From contig OZ017796.1 in the NCBI GenBank assembly GCA_963969395.1, positions 10,914,501-10,978,500 on the forward strand: a stretch of 64,000 nt of DNA, read 5' to 3'. This document shows positions 25,090 through 36,147 of the stretch, in pieces (position 1 is the stretch's first letter; each line of letters starts with the position of its first letter). A program made the position numbers and the translations under genes. This DNA is from Pseudoscleropodium purum. Lineage: Eukaryota; Streptophyta; Bryopsida; Hypnales; Brachytheciaceae. Below the pieces are notes generated by a model. The model did no database searches. It saw only the letters and a program-made list of their open reading frames with translations, and was not told the origin of the DNA.

Positions 25090-25777
25090 TTAACCCTGAA
25101 ACGCCTGAGCCTATGGCCACTGGTTTCGCACGGCATTGTCCTCACTTAGTTTGTTGCCACTTTGTATGTAGATGTGTATGAAGCTACATGTTTTCTATAC
25201 TTCATGAAAATTTGAATTTTTTTTGAGAATTTTTCTTTTCAAGCAAATTTTTGAAGAAAAAGTGAAGAAAAAATGATATCAAATAAAAAATTATCTCAAA
25301 AAATCTGAAAATTTCACTATGTGTGTACATTACAGTGAAAAACATCATGGTGAAAATTCAGTTTTTGTGTCATTATATAATTCTCATTAAATTTTCATTA
25401 AAAATACAGTTGAAGTTCAAATTATAATAAAATATTCAATTTTACGAATTGGAGTAGAAACTAGAGTAGAAGACCTTCATTTCATTAGTTGGACTTAAAC
25501 TCAAAAAAAGTCATTTTCAAGGAGAAATTTTAGATTTACTCAATTTCCCAAAATACATTGAAATGGAAAATTTTGCCATCCTTTTTTTTTCATTACTTCT
25601 CAATTATATGGAAATAAGCATCAAATAGACCAAAACTCAATTGGACACTCTTTGTAACTCAACATACAAGGTCATTAAAAAAAAGAATGGATGAAAAATC
25701 TATTGTTGAGGTCTTCTTATGACCACTTGAAATCATCCAAAAGCCACGAAATGTCTCCTTGGGCATTCCGGGGTTAA
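25090..25777. mobile_element. TTAA element, family E, copy E1 (complete)
   Basis: Exact TTAA at both ends: left TTAACCCTGAAACGCCTGAG; right, on the minus strand, TTAACCCCGGAATGCCCAAG. The interior does not match A-D by eye. 688 bp, no coding frame. Confidence 0.8.
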
Positions 25778-25849
25778 AGATTGTTCCATGGGTTACAAAC
25801 AAACACTTTCTTCCTTCTTTGAAGATTGGAGTTTTTATCTAAGTTAACT

Positions 25850-26218
25850 AAGGGAGGCGACCCATCTTTGACTAGGGATCCATTCCTGACCAATAGACTA
25901 TACTCTTTCCAATTAATAGGAGATTAATGAGGGCACAATTTCCAATGCAGTTGTGGCGCATTACAATTAGTTGCAGGCTTTGTTTATTTTATAAATAACC
26001 TATGCTTGGAAATAAAAAGACCTACATAACGGAAATGTGTGAAACAAAATCTTCATGAAAATAATTTACAAAAATTCCATTTTTCATGAAAAAATTTGAA
26101 AAAAATATGGAACATTACTCATCTCTATTTCTTCGCCCAAGCAAATTTTCTTCATGACCATATGCATAATGCACATATGCTGAATTGCTTAACTGGCCGA
26201 AAATGGGTCGCCTCCCTT
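25850..26218. mobile_element. MITE-like element G
   Basis: A perfect 16 bp inverted terminal pair AAGGGAGGCGACCCAT (25850-25865 and, inverted, 26203-26218), extended outwards by CTAAG/CTTAG words. 369 bp, no coding frame. The target duplication is ambiguous (TAA against TTA). Confidence 0.75.
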
Positions 26219-26835
26219 ATCTTAGTTTCATAGGTGCTTCATGTCTTTCTTCGTTTCCTTGAATCTCAAGAGGATTTGGCTCTGCAAAACAGCAGAAACC
26301 TTCGTGCAAGTTGCAATGGTGGGGTAACAACTTACATCGTGTCAATGTTGATGACAATGATGAAAATGGTACCCTACCCATTTCATGGACCACATGATCT
26401 TTGTAAATAAATGAATGAGAGAATGTACAGTACCAGGAAGAAAGTCACCTAAGTTTAAGGTAACTACACCTAAAATTGCACAAATAAGCAATTTAGCATG
26501 GTTTCCATTATGATTTTTTGTGGGGTCTTGTCGGAAGCAAAGTAGGATTTTAGATTCTCTTAGAATGAATTTTTTTGGCACTATATGGATAAACTATGGA
26601 TTTTTTAAAAGTACTAAAAATAGGTGTTTTTAAAACCAAACATAAACTCTCATAGATAGTGGAAGTACAGTTTAGGCAAGAATCTAGACTATGTGGTTTT
26701 AGAGAGTGGTTGAAATGACGTGTAGTTACCTTATTCCAACTTCAAACCTTGAGTTTTGAGTAAAAACTACAAAATTGAAATCAATTTGCAAAATTTATGT
26801 ATGTTGTACAATACGCATTGTAGACAATGATATTT
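26219..26835. other. Intergenic, possible worn repeat
   Basis: The stretch 26620-26760 resembles 4290-4430 (shared phrases AAACCAA, GTGGTTTT/TGGTTTTC and GGTTGAAATGA in the same order), suggesting one more dispersed repeat. No coding frame supported. Confidence 0.35.
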
Positions 26836-27425
26836 TTAACCCCTAAAGGATTGAATGACCGTTGAGCATATATAGGTGATCTCAAATAGCTGTGTATGAA
26901 TTTGTTTTTTAACAAATGTTTTTTCAAATTTTGATGCAAGGTGTGAACATTTACCCCATTAGTGGGAATATAATTTTTTTCAATTATGTGCTCGAATCAA
27001 AAGTTACATTGCCTTGAACCATTTTGGAATAGCTTAGGCAACTTAGAACATGTACAAAACTCCTCCTACAATTTTGAAAGTTGGCAAATATGTAACTTAC
27101 ATGATACAAGATGCAAATGTCCAAAAAAAGAAAAAACATGTAAGCTTATAGTGTAAAAATCTCACTTTTGGAGGAGTTAAAGTTTGTTGCCCTTATCATA
27201 AAAGATCAAGAAAAAAACCTTTTTCATCTAACTTCAAACATTATAATCTTTCAATCTATAAAATCTAGATGAATTTTTTTCCACGCATTCCTATAGAAGT
27301 TTAGCACAAATTTATACAGTTGAATTTTGAAAAAGATGTTTTTTTCATTTTTTTCTCACTGCCCTAAAAAATGATAATTTTTCCCAATTTGTGTCTAAAA
27401 TGTGCCTCAGTCTTTTAGAGGTTAA
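26836..27425 (+). mobile_element. TTAA element, family C, copy C1 (complete)
   Basis: Exact TTAA at both ends: left TTAACCCCTAAAGGATTG; right, on the minus strand, TTAACCTCTAAAAGACTGAG. 590 bp with no coding frame. The same order of blocks appears at the window start (215-545) and in reverse at 39803. Confidence 0.88.
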
Positions 27426-29604
27426 TATGGCATATTTATTTTATTTATTAAAATTGTCATTTTTCAAATACAAGTTTTTACATTTTCCACGTAGAAAAAA
27501 TGCGCTAATCAATTTAGAAGTTTTTTCATGATGGAATTATTAAGTTTTGAAGTCTGAACTTCAAAATTGCACAAGGATCAATTAGTAAATTATACATTTT
27601 AAAAATAATTCACAACAAGAATGTGTTTATTTCATGAATTCACAGCAAGTATGTGTTTATTTCAACTATAAACATTAGTGCAGTAATCTATGTGAATGCA
27701 CAATATCTAATTACTCTCCAAGTTTTCTCGTGCTGAAATAAATGTGCATAGTTGCATTATGTGGGCTGTCCTTTAGGTGGATAGTGATAAATGTGCATTG
27801 CAAGTGAATGTGAGCAACCCCAATTTAAATATTCTTAAAAAAAAATCTCCAACACTCGTTCCCCAACCCCAACCACCCCATATTTGTAATTTCTAAATGT
27901 AGTGACCAGAGCTTTTATTTTTGGCGAAATTTTGCCAAACTGTTAGAAAACTGAGCTTTCTGGCTTCATCCCTCCAAAAACTGGCCTCTGGAGTGAAGCT
28001 AGCAAGGGGTACACTACTCCAAAAAAAAAGCCCTGGTAGTGACTACGGCAACCAATATGGGTTAACTTTCATATTTTCGTATCCGTAGCATTTCAATATC
28101 AGTATCATATTGTATTTCTGATATGCATATCAGTATTGTATTTTTTAAATTCGCTGAAATTTAGATGTATGTCTGAATTTGAAATTTGAAAATGAATTTG
28201 AAAAATTCAGATCTACAGTAGGAGTTGGGTGTGGGATTTTTTTTAAACACAATCCACAACTCGTTGTGTCTTGGGGGCAGGAGAAGGCCACACCACATGT
28301 GCATGTAATCACGGTCGATAGTTTATTTGTGCAAATTAGATATAGAGATGCAATAATAAAGGTGCTTTTATCTTAACTTCAAAGGAGTGATATCACAAAG
28401 ATTTGAAATCAGATCTAAAATAGTACAAAGTTCTTGTTGTGATCATGACTAATCGTTGTCTTTTTTTACCCTTAAACCCTAACTATTTGATCAACTTTAT
28501 ATGGTCGATCTGAAATTTCAGGTTCATTTTGATATGAGTAGTTAAATTGTTTTGACCATTTAAAAAAAATTCGAGCAATTTTTAGGGCTAACTATTGAAA
28601 ACCTTTCATCTTTCACTAAAAAATGTACATATTTGATTGTTGAGAGGTCTTTAAAGCCATATACGTCCATTAGTGGAAGAACAAAGCTTACTAATTTTAC
28701 TTCATTTTCCAACTTTGAGCAAAGTTTGCCAATTTCACTTGATTTGAGATTTAAAAACTTGTATTTATCTACTTGCTTTGAAAATGGTCCCAATGGAAAG
28801 AATAAAGTATTTTTATACTCTTCACCATTGTTGACTCAGATTTATTTGTAATTTATACATTTAAAAAAATTGCATTTCAACAATTGCAAGGTGGATTGTA
28901 TAATGAATTTGATAGCCTTTCATATGAATTAATTTTTTGAAAGTGCATTTTTAATGTGCTAACACAAATTTTAGATGTTCATGTCACCTCCAATCCCCAA
29001 AAAAATTTATGTGCAAATTTCTAAAACATTGTGGGGAAGTGCAATATACTAAAAATAGAAAACTTACATTTCTTTTGTTATAATCTCACAACTCTTATGC
29101 AATGTTACACTCAAAATTAATATGGATACTAATAAGCAAGCTCTTTAGACACTGTTAGATTTTGAAAGAAAACAAATTTCTTTCATTGGAATAACTATAA
29201 GTTTGTACTCTTTTATCATAGTCAAAACTCACTTAAAAATGCTTGGACATTTAGGAGTAAATTCAAGTTAATTTTAAACCTATCCCCAAATTTTCCTTGT
29301 ATCCAAACTTACATCCTTCATAAATCCAAAGAAACATTGAACAATTACAGTGAATTTTGAACTCACATAACTCAATATATATTTTTTCATATCATTCGAA
29401 ATTCCTACAGCATGTCACTTAACTTGTCAACTCTATACATAAAGTTTCATCTCCACATAAGTTATTTTCTAAATGCACTGAATGTTTTACTACAATTGAC
29501 TCTTTACCACAATGACATCCTCATCTTGGTTTCATTTTGTTCAAAATATAGTATAGGAACTAATAAGTGTAGTAACATAACCTAGAGGTATTACAAAAAG
29601 ATCA
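27426..29604. other. AT-rich intergenic with minor repeats
   Basis: Holds a 30 bp tandem duplication (27609-27668), a block of TATCAGTAT-type words (28078-28145) and decayed sequence resembling the TTAA families (28380-29560) without ends. No gene recognised. Confidence 0.4.
27609..27668 (+). repeat. 30 bp tandem duplication
   Basis: TTCACAACAAGAATGTGTTT... followed by TTCACAGCAAGTATGTGTTT..., period 30. Confidence 0.75.
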
Positions 29605-30527
29605 TTACTCCCTAAAGTCTCACTGTCTCCTTAGAGACAAATTAGATTTTGGGCAAGTTTTTGTGACCTTGACTTTTTATGAAACTTTTTGAAACTTTTT
29701 TATAATATAGAAAAACCGATTAGCTATGTAGGAATATAATTTTTATTTTAGTTGGTGACTGGGAGCAAAAGCTATACTACAAAAAGTCTAGAACCAAACT
29801 TAGCGGGTAGAATAAAAAAAAACTGAAAAAAGTCAAAATAAATTTAAAAAAATCCTGAAATATTATATTTTTGTCTATATGTGAAGCTTTGATTCATTCT
29901 ATTTGGAATATTAATGAAAAAGTTAAGGACAATCTTTTTTTTCAAACAATCTAAGCATCTTCATGAAAAAATAACTTGTAAGATTCATTTCTAAATGCAA
30001 TTTTACAATTTTTCAAAAAAAAATTGTTTGACAAGATTTTGTTTGCTTACTAAAATAATTTCACCATTGGAATTGTTGTCTTTCAATCCCATCTTGGAGA
30101 TATTACAATTTTTTTTTTCCAATCTTGGACCTACTTCTACTTAACAATTTTTTAAAGAATGAAAATCAAGAGTGTTTTAAAAAAAAATTATTTTAGACTT
30201 TCAACTTAATTCTTCAATATAAATTATTTTTTGATTCAAATTCTATAGTGCAAAAAAATTTCACAAATGGCAGTCAAAGTCATTTGAAATTGCATCCAAG
30301 TGTTCAAAAAAACTTTCTTTTTCAACTTTGAATGCTAATACCTTACAATCTATACGAACAAACTTCATGAAATTTATACCATATGAGCTAAGACAAGTGA
30401 AGTACAAGATCCTATGGTTAAATTATAAGAAAATTTATTTTTTTGTTTTCTTGGAGGTGAATGCAACAAAAATGGCAGTTTTGAGTGGTTTTTGAGGGGA
30501 AAATGGCCTTGGGACTTTAGGGGTCAA
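29605..30527 (+). mobile_element. TTAA element, family A, copy A4
   Basis: The ends are worn to TTAC at left (TTACTCCCTAAAGTCTC) and TCAA at right (GGGACTTTAGGGGTCAA). The whole 923 bp aligns by eye with copy A5 in the same orientation, and the 3' module ACAAGATCCTATGGTTAAAT and GGCAGTTTTGAGTGG are clear. Confidence 0.87.
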
Positions 30528-31740
30528 TACTCAACACGTTTAAAGCCCACAACTAAAAACTCTCAATTGATTTAGATTCTAGACTCATGTTCATTGTGAT
30601 GCATCATTTGTCCACATCCATAAATAATATAAATCTGAAATTAGGTGTGATCTTAGTGCATCTTGTCTAGAACTCACATCTAAAATCTTGCAAGGATCCA
30701 ACATTTGATTCATTTACAAGGACTAAACTTCTCAACCTCAAAACCCCTTTCTTTCATAGAGCAACAACAAGTTTACAAATATTTATACCAATTGCATCCA
30801 CATAGAGACACTTCCTACCAAAAGAGTTTTCAAGGACTAGCTCTCAATTCAAAGCACTTCAAAAATTACACTGGCCATTTAAAAGTTTTCAGTTTTTTCA
30901 TGAAACAAACAATAATAACAATTTATTTATTTTGGATTTTTTTTCTATCAATTATGTGCATCATGAGTTGTAGTCTTCACACAAAATATTTGAACCATAA
31001 AATGCATTATATGTCTATAAAATATAAAATTGAACACATTGCTTGTTTCAACAAATATTTTGAATGCAAAGGCACTAACATATAACAATGGTCTATATTG
31101 CAACCTATACTCTTTCTGCAGTGGCTAATGCTATTTCATGCTCTCAATTCCCAAAAAAATTTAAATACTGTGAGAACCAACACCATTTGCACATCTCTCA
31201 AATTGTTGATATTTTAATTTCTTTAAATGTCAATTTCCTTCAATTTTTGGTGTACAACAATTTGAAATGATGTATACTGATATGCCAAGGTACAAATAGT
31301 TTTTTTGAAGTTATAAGAAAAAATTGGCAAAAGATAAAGTAATTTCAAATCATGGTGAACAGAACCAAGTTTTTGACTTGGCTAACTTTGAAACATTGTT
31401 TCAAACAACAAATATTTTTTTCTTTAAACTTCCATGGCAATGTGGGGTATGTCACATACTACACCTTCCATATATCTAATTTTCAACTTTGTGCATTGAT
31501 GGTTATGGTGTAGTTGTTCAAATGAAACCATTTCAAATTCGTACTTAGTTTTGGGAATCATTGTAAGTGCCTACAATATAAATATTTGAAAATTCATAAA
31601 TAGTTCAATTATGCTTTAAAAAAATATGAAATCACTTGGATTACATTCTACATCTATTTCTCTATGCTTTCCTTTGTTGGAAAAGTGAAATAGAAATCTT
31701 CCCGTCTAGTGAAACCCATGAAAAAAGGATGGACTATCCC
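30528..31740. other. AT-rich intergenic; one 126-codon chance frame
   Basis: The frame at 30705-31085 is low-complexity AT-rich translation with no recognisable feature, so I do not call a gene. No terminal repeats seen. Confidence 0.35.
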
Positions 31741-32692
31741 TTAACCCCTAAATACCCAAATGGCATCTTTTTGGCAATGCAAAAATATTGGGCATTTCAC
31801 TATGAATGGAATTTTTATTTTTTTTATTTTAAAATTTTACACAATATATGTCTGAGGAGTAGCTTTGAGGTCCAATAATTTTCATAACTTTTGACTGCAT
31901 GATTAAAAACCTATTGTATGATATGTGTTTTAATGACTTGTTGGGTAGCCCTAATAGCAAAAAAACTTCTATAAAAATCAGTTTGTTAAGAAATTAAAAT
32001 TTCAAATTGGTTCTCTATATTTATATATACTTGAAAAGTTTTGAATCATTCCATTTTGATCAACAAGTCAAAAATTATTAGGAGTTTTAGTTTGTAGGAG
32101 TTTGTAGGTCATTATTAATTCTCTACTCTAAGACAAACTTCAAAGTCCTTTATTTAACTCAATTTTCAATAGTTTTGGAAAAAAATAAAAACATTAGGGG
32201 TAGATTATTTTTTACAACATTACAACCATTGGAATTGGCATCCTTCAATTCCATAAATAAACTGTGAACAATTTAGTATTTTGAATTGAATCATTCTCTC
32301 TTTTCTATTTACTATTTTTCTCCTATATATTGTACAATTCCAAATGATCTGAAATTTTTCAAACATATAGCTAACTTGACTTAAAGAATGAATTCAAAGA
32401 GTAACCACCATTTTGGACATTTTTTCATACAAATATGACCTTATGAAGTGCAGTTGCCCAAATTTTTGTAGAATCAAAAATAGGATTTTGCCACTTCATA
32501 TGCTAATATCTTGCAAACTAAATAGTAAATTCTTTTAAATTTTTTTGCAATATTTTAAAACTAATATACTACAAGATCGTATAGTTACATTTGTTTAAAA
32601 ATGTTTTATTTTCAAAAATTTGATACTTGTACCAAAATGACAATTTTTGAGTGGTTTTGGTGAAAATATAGTCAAAATCATTTAAGGATTAA
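31741..32692 (+). mobile_element. TTAA element, family B, copy B4 (complete)
   Basis: Exact TTAA at both ends: left TTAACCCCTAAATACCC, right AAGGATTAA. The interior has the family phrases TTTTGATCAACAAGTCAAAAATTATTAGG and CTACAAGATCGTATAGTTAC. Its first 150 bp match the short copy B5 (GAGGAGTAGCTTTGAGG). 952 bp. Confidence 0.88.
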
Positions 32693-32936
32693 ATGGTTGC
32701 TTTTAGAACAGACTCTAAGGTAGAAGTACCTATTTTGGACAAGCCCCTTATAATCGCTTCATAGGCTCACCTATTGTGGACAATAACTGGATGCAATGGT
32801 CATTGAGAAATATTTTTGGTTTGTAGCTTCTTGTCCATTCATCTCTCTTATTTTTTTAGCCTAGGGAGAAGTGCCAAAGCTGACCACAATAGGTGTGTCT
32901 ATGAAACTGGAATGGGTTTGGATGCAAAATCCATTT
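32693..32936. other. Spacer between elements B4 and A5
   Basis: Nothing recognised. Confidence 0.35.
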
Positions 32937-33855
32937 TTAACTCCAAAAGTTCCATTGTCCCCTCGAAGGACAAATAAGATTTCAGGCAAGTTCCTATGAG
33001 TTGAATTTTTGGTGAATTATTTTGAAACTTTCCCGTAAGATTGAAAAATTGATTATCTAGGTAGGAATATAATTTTTATTTCAATTGGTGCCCGAGAACA
33101 AACGTTATACCACAAAAGTCTAAAACTGAACTTAGTGGGTAGCACAAAAAAATCGCAAAAAATCAAAATAAATTTTTAAGAAAATTCCCTGAAATGCTTT
33201 ATTTTTGTCTGCATGTGAAGCTTTGATTCGTTCTATTTGGACTAATAATGAGAAAGTTCAGGACAATCTTGTTTTGGGGGCAATTTCAGCATTTTCTAGA
33301 AAAAATAACTTATAGAATTCATTTCTAAATGCAATTTTTGCAATTTTTTTTTGAGAATGTTGATTTTGCTTGCTAAAACAATCTCACCGTTGGGATTATT
33401 GTCTTTCAATCCTATCTTGGAGTTATTAACAATATAGTGTTTTTTTCCAATCTTGGACCTATTTCTATTTAGCATTTTTTTAAAGAATGAAAATCAACTG
33501 TTTTTTAAAGAAAAAATTCCTAGACTTTCAACTCAATTCTTCAAGATAAATTCTTTTTAATTCAAAGTTCATAGTGCAAAAAAATTCCACAATTGGCGGT
33601 CAAAGCCATTTGAAATTGCAAGCCAATGTTTACAAAAACTTTCTTTTTCAACTTCGAATGCTAATATCTTCCAATCTATACCATCAAACTTCATGAAATT
33701 TTTACCATATGAGCTAAGACAAGTAAAGTACGAGATCCTACAGTTAGATTCTAAAAAAATTTGATTTTTTCTATTTTCTTGGACGAATGCAGCAAAAATG
33801 GCAGTTTTGAGTGGTTTTTGACAAAAAAAAATGACCTTGGGACTTTCGGGGTTAA
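32937..33855 (+). mobile_element. TTAA element, family A, copy A5 (complete)
   Basis: Exact TTAA at both ends. The left end is TTAACTCCAAAAGTTCCATT and the right end, on the minus strand, TTAACCCCGAAAGTCCCAAG. Copy A4 follows it throughout its length, including GTAGGAATATAATTTTTATTT, GTGAAGCTTTGATTC and GGCAGTTTTGAGTGGTTTTT. It also holds the empty TTAA site (33426) corresponding to the B insertion in A2. 919 bp, no coding frame. Confidence 0.9.
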
Positions 33856-34080
33856 ACTCAAGAAAATTTTCAATTTTGGAGGAATTTTTTTGTTTTTTGG
33901 CATTCTTCCACAACCTTCTTTTTGCACACATTGAACTCACATCCGCATGACTTTCCCACACCATCCAGTCTAAAATGCTTAAGTTATTCGAAATAAGTAC
34001 TTCTACCTTATCTTACTTTATCCTTCACAGCATTGGTCTAAGGAGTTTGCTTTATGTCATTTCTAACTTCGAAGTTTTAC
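33856..34080. other. AT-rich spacer
   Basis: Nothing recognised. Confidence 0.3.
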
Positions 34081-34166
34081 ATTTTATTTATTTTTGAAAC
34101 AAATGAAAGTGATTTCATTGAAGAGGGAAGAAATTTTACATTGAAAGAAAGGACCAAAGCATCAAC
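34081..34166 (-). mobile_element. Poly(A)-tailed retroposon fragment, T4
   Basis: T-rich run, then TTTGAAACAAATGAAAGTGA, TTTCATTGAAGAGGG, TTTACATTGAAAGAAAGGACC. The same word order occurs at 14907 and 21711. On the minus strand the shared block runs into an A-rich tail, as for a SINE or LINE 3' end. Confidence 0.5.
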
Positions 34167-34379
34167 TTGTCCCTTAAAGGTTAAGTCCTAATCAATGCTC
34201 GTGATGTCCTTTTGATTTATGACTTCGAGTTCGACATGTGCTCATAATATTGCTTAGATTTCTTATAAACTTTAGTATCATTTTCCTGGGGAAAACATTC
34301 TTCTTCAAATTTAAAATTTAAAATCCAATCAGTAAAGGCAGCGTGATTTACTATTGCATGGATAATACGAAGTAATAAT

Positions 34380-35300
34380 GACCGAAAGCCCAATCCAACG
34401 ACAAAAGAAAACTAATTTTACAATAAAAAATACTCTAAAAGTTCCCAACTAAATCAATTCCAGATTTGGATAATACTTCGCTTAAGGTAATCTGACACTA
34501 CAAACCATGTGAATTCCGGCCTTGAATGCTCAGTTTGCTCAGTACAGTAGTGTACCGTTTGGTGTGACGTGGTCCACTAAAAGTATCTTCAGGGATGAAT
34601 GAAGACGCAGTAAAATAATAATGTCTCCAGCACTTTTACTGGACCGTACAGGCAAAACTCCATTGGGACACGTATTCACTTCTCTACATCCGTCTGGCTC
34701 CTTTTGAAAATCTTCAGTTCAGGTCAAAAATAAATTAATTTAAAAAAAAAATCTTCAGTTCAATTCCGAAGTTATTACACTTACCTTAGATTGGGCAACA
34801 GAAGAAAAGCGCTCCTGTAAGATAGAGGAAGTGATGATTAGGAACTCAAGTACAGTAACTTGGCGAGCTCAAGACAGGACTGTACTGTAGTGTGATAATA
34901 AGGGCACCGCCAATGACGACCGGAATTTGGCCCGCTAAATCAACAGATCTTTTCTTAATTTAATTTTTAATTTTGGGAAAGGGACGGTGAGCATTAATGG
35001 GCAAGGAAGAAAAACAATTAGTCTGACGTGGGCGGACTCCTTGACTTGGGTGGCAAGTTGATGGAGAGGTTCCCCTCGGGCTTGTCAAGAGTGCCAGAAC
35101 AAAGACCTCGTTTTTGCGCCAAGTGTTTTTATTTTTTATTTTTTTAAACAAATGAATACCAAGGGTTGATAAACTCCCGACTAATAATCCTCTGTCTATC
35201 TTCAATACAATGACTGAAGAAAATAAGAATATGGTTCTGCTAAGCCATCCCAAATGTAGATCTTAACTTTGGACCATTTTATAATTAGAAGTTGATTTTT
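34380..35300. other. Single-copy, mixed-composition island
   Basis: Contains a short duplicated phrase AAAATCTTCAGTTCA at about 34707 and 34750 and two GTACAGTA/TGTACTGTA words, with no coding frame I can support. The AT-rich end includes tail fragment T5. Confidence 0.3.
35126..35160 (-). mobile_element. Poly(A)-tailed retroposon fragment, T5 (weak)
   Basis: T-rich run followed by TTAAACAAATGAATACC. It shares only the tail junction with the other T copies. Confidence 0.3.
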
Positions 35301-35508
35301 TTTTTCTCCATTGGAAATGCATTCAAAAGTATTTTAGAAAGATACAAGAAAAACTCAAATTTAAACATTAGTCAATGAAAATAAGCCATTGCATAAGGTA
35401 GTTAGCTAAAAGACAAAAAAATATAGTGGTATCAACAAAATATATTTATCCATACATTTTGCACTCCAAATTGCACCAATTTGATCCAAAACGACTTAAA
35501 ACTATCTA

Positions 35509-35780
35509 GGGTGATAGCCAAGTGATAGGAGCTTCTGTGATAGAATCCACAAGGTTTGTGATTCAACTCCCCATGTTGACTTTGTTTGCATGAGGGTTTC
35601 CCTTGGTGACTTTGTTTGCATGAAGGTTCTCCTTGGTGACTTTGTTCACATAGGGAGGGGGGGGGATGTTCTTCTACTTATTTCATGGCAAGGATATCCA
35701 AGGTGTGTAATTCCTACACAAGTTGGATGGCTTTGGATGTAGTCTCGTGTCAATCTAGTTGTGGCCCTTGAAGGCCACAT
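35509..35780 (+). mobile_element. tRNA-headed SINE-like element with a 30 bp tandem repeat
   Basis: GGGTGATAGCCAAGTGATAGG resembles a tRNA 5' end with an RNA polymerase III A box, and GTGATTCAACTCC 45 bases later resembles a B box. Next come three units of about 30 bp containing TTGGTGACTTTGTTTGCAT (35577-35662). Further on is a 7 bp hairpin TGTGGCC-CTTGAA-GGCCACA (35760-35779). The head does not fold to a full cloverleaf, so it is not an intact tRNA gene. End and target duplication are unresolved. Confidence 0.5.
35573..35662 (+). repeat. 30 bp tandem repeat, three units
   Basis: TGACTTTGTTTGCATGA-type units start at 35577, 35607 and 35637; the third has diverged (TTCACATAG). Confidence 0.8.
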
Positions 35781-36147
35781 GTTTCAAAAGAAATTTGCAC
35801 CAATTTTGAGTGAAATGTGCATTAGTAAATGCAATCTGCCAAAATGACTATAATATTTGTCTTTAAGCTTCGAAGTGATTTATTTTCATTGTCCAATGTC
35901 TAAATTTGAGTTTTCTTGTACCTATACAAAGTACTTTTGAATGTGTTGTCAATGAAAAAAATAAAGTTCTAATTATAAACCATTCAAAAGTTAGAAGTTC
36001 ATTTAAAGAGTCAAACTCTAATGTGCATTGTGGAAGCTCTAAGAACATCTACAATTTTGCATTGCTGCATGCTAAACTTGACATTGATTCTCAAACATTT
36101 AATCTTGAAAGAACAAGACGTATCACTAAAGTACTTTACCAAATAGG
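35781..36147. other. AT-rich spacer, nothing recognised
   Basis: Short frames on both strands here are overlapping and unconvincing. Confidence 0.3.

Noticed and set aside
33569..33964. 131-codon minus-strand frame that could suggest a coding capacity in family A
   Set aside because: Copies A2 and A4 have stops in the corresponding positions as far as I can follow, and it runs past the TTAA end of A5. No transposase motifs.
35509..35572. Functional tRNA gene
   Set aside because: The A and B box-like motifs do not sit in a sequence that folds to a cloverleaf with an acceptor stem.
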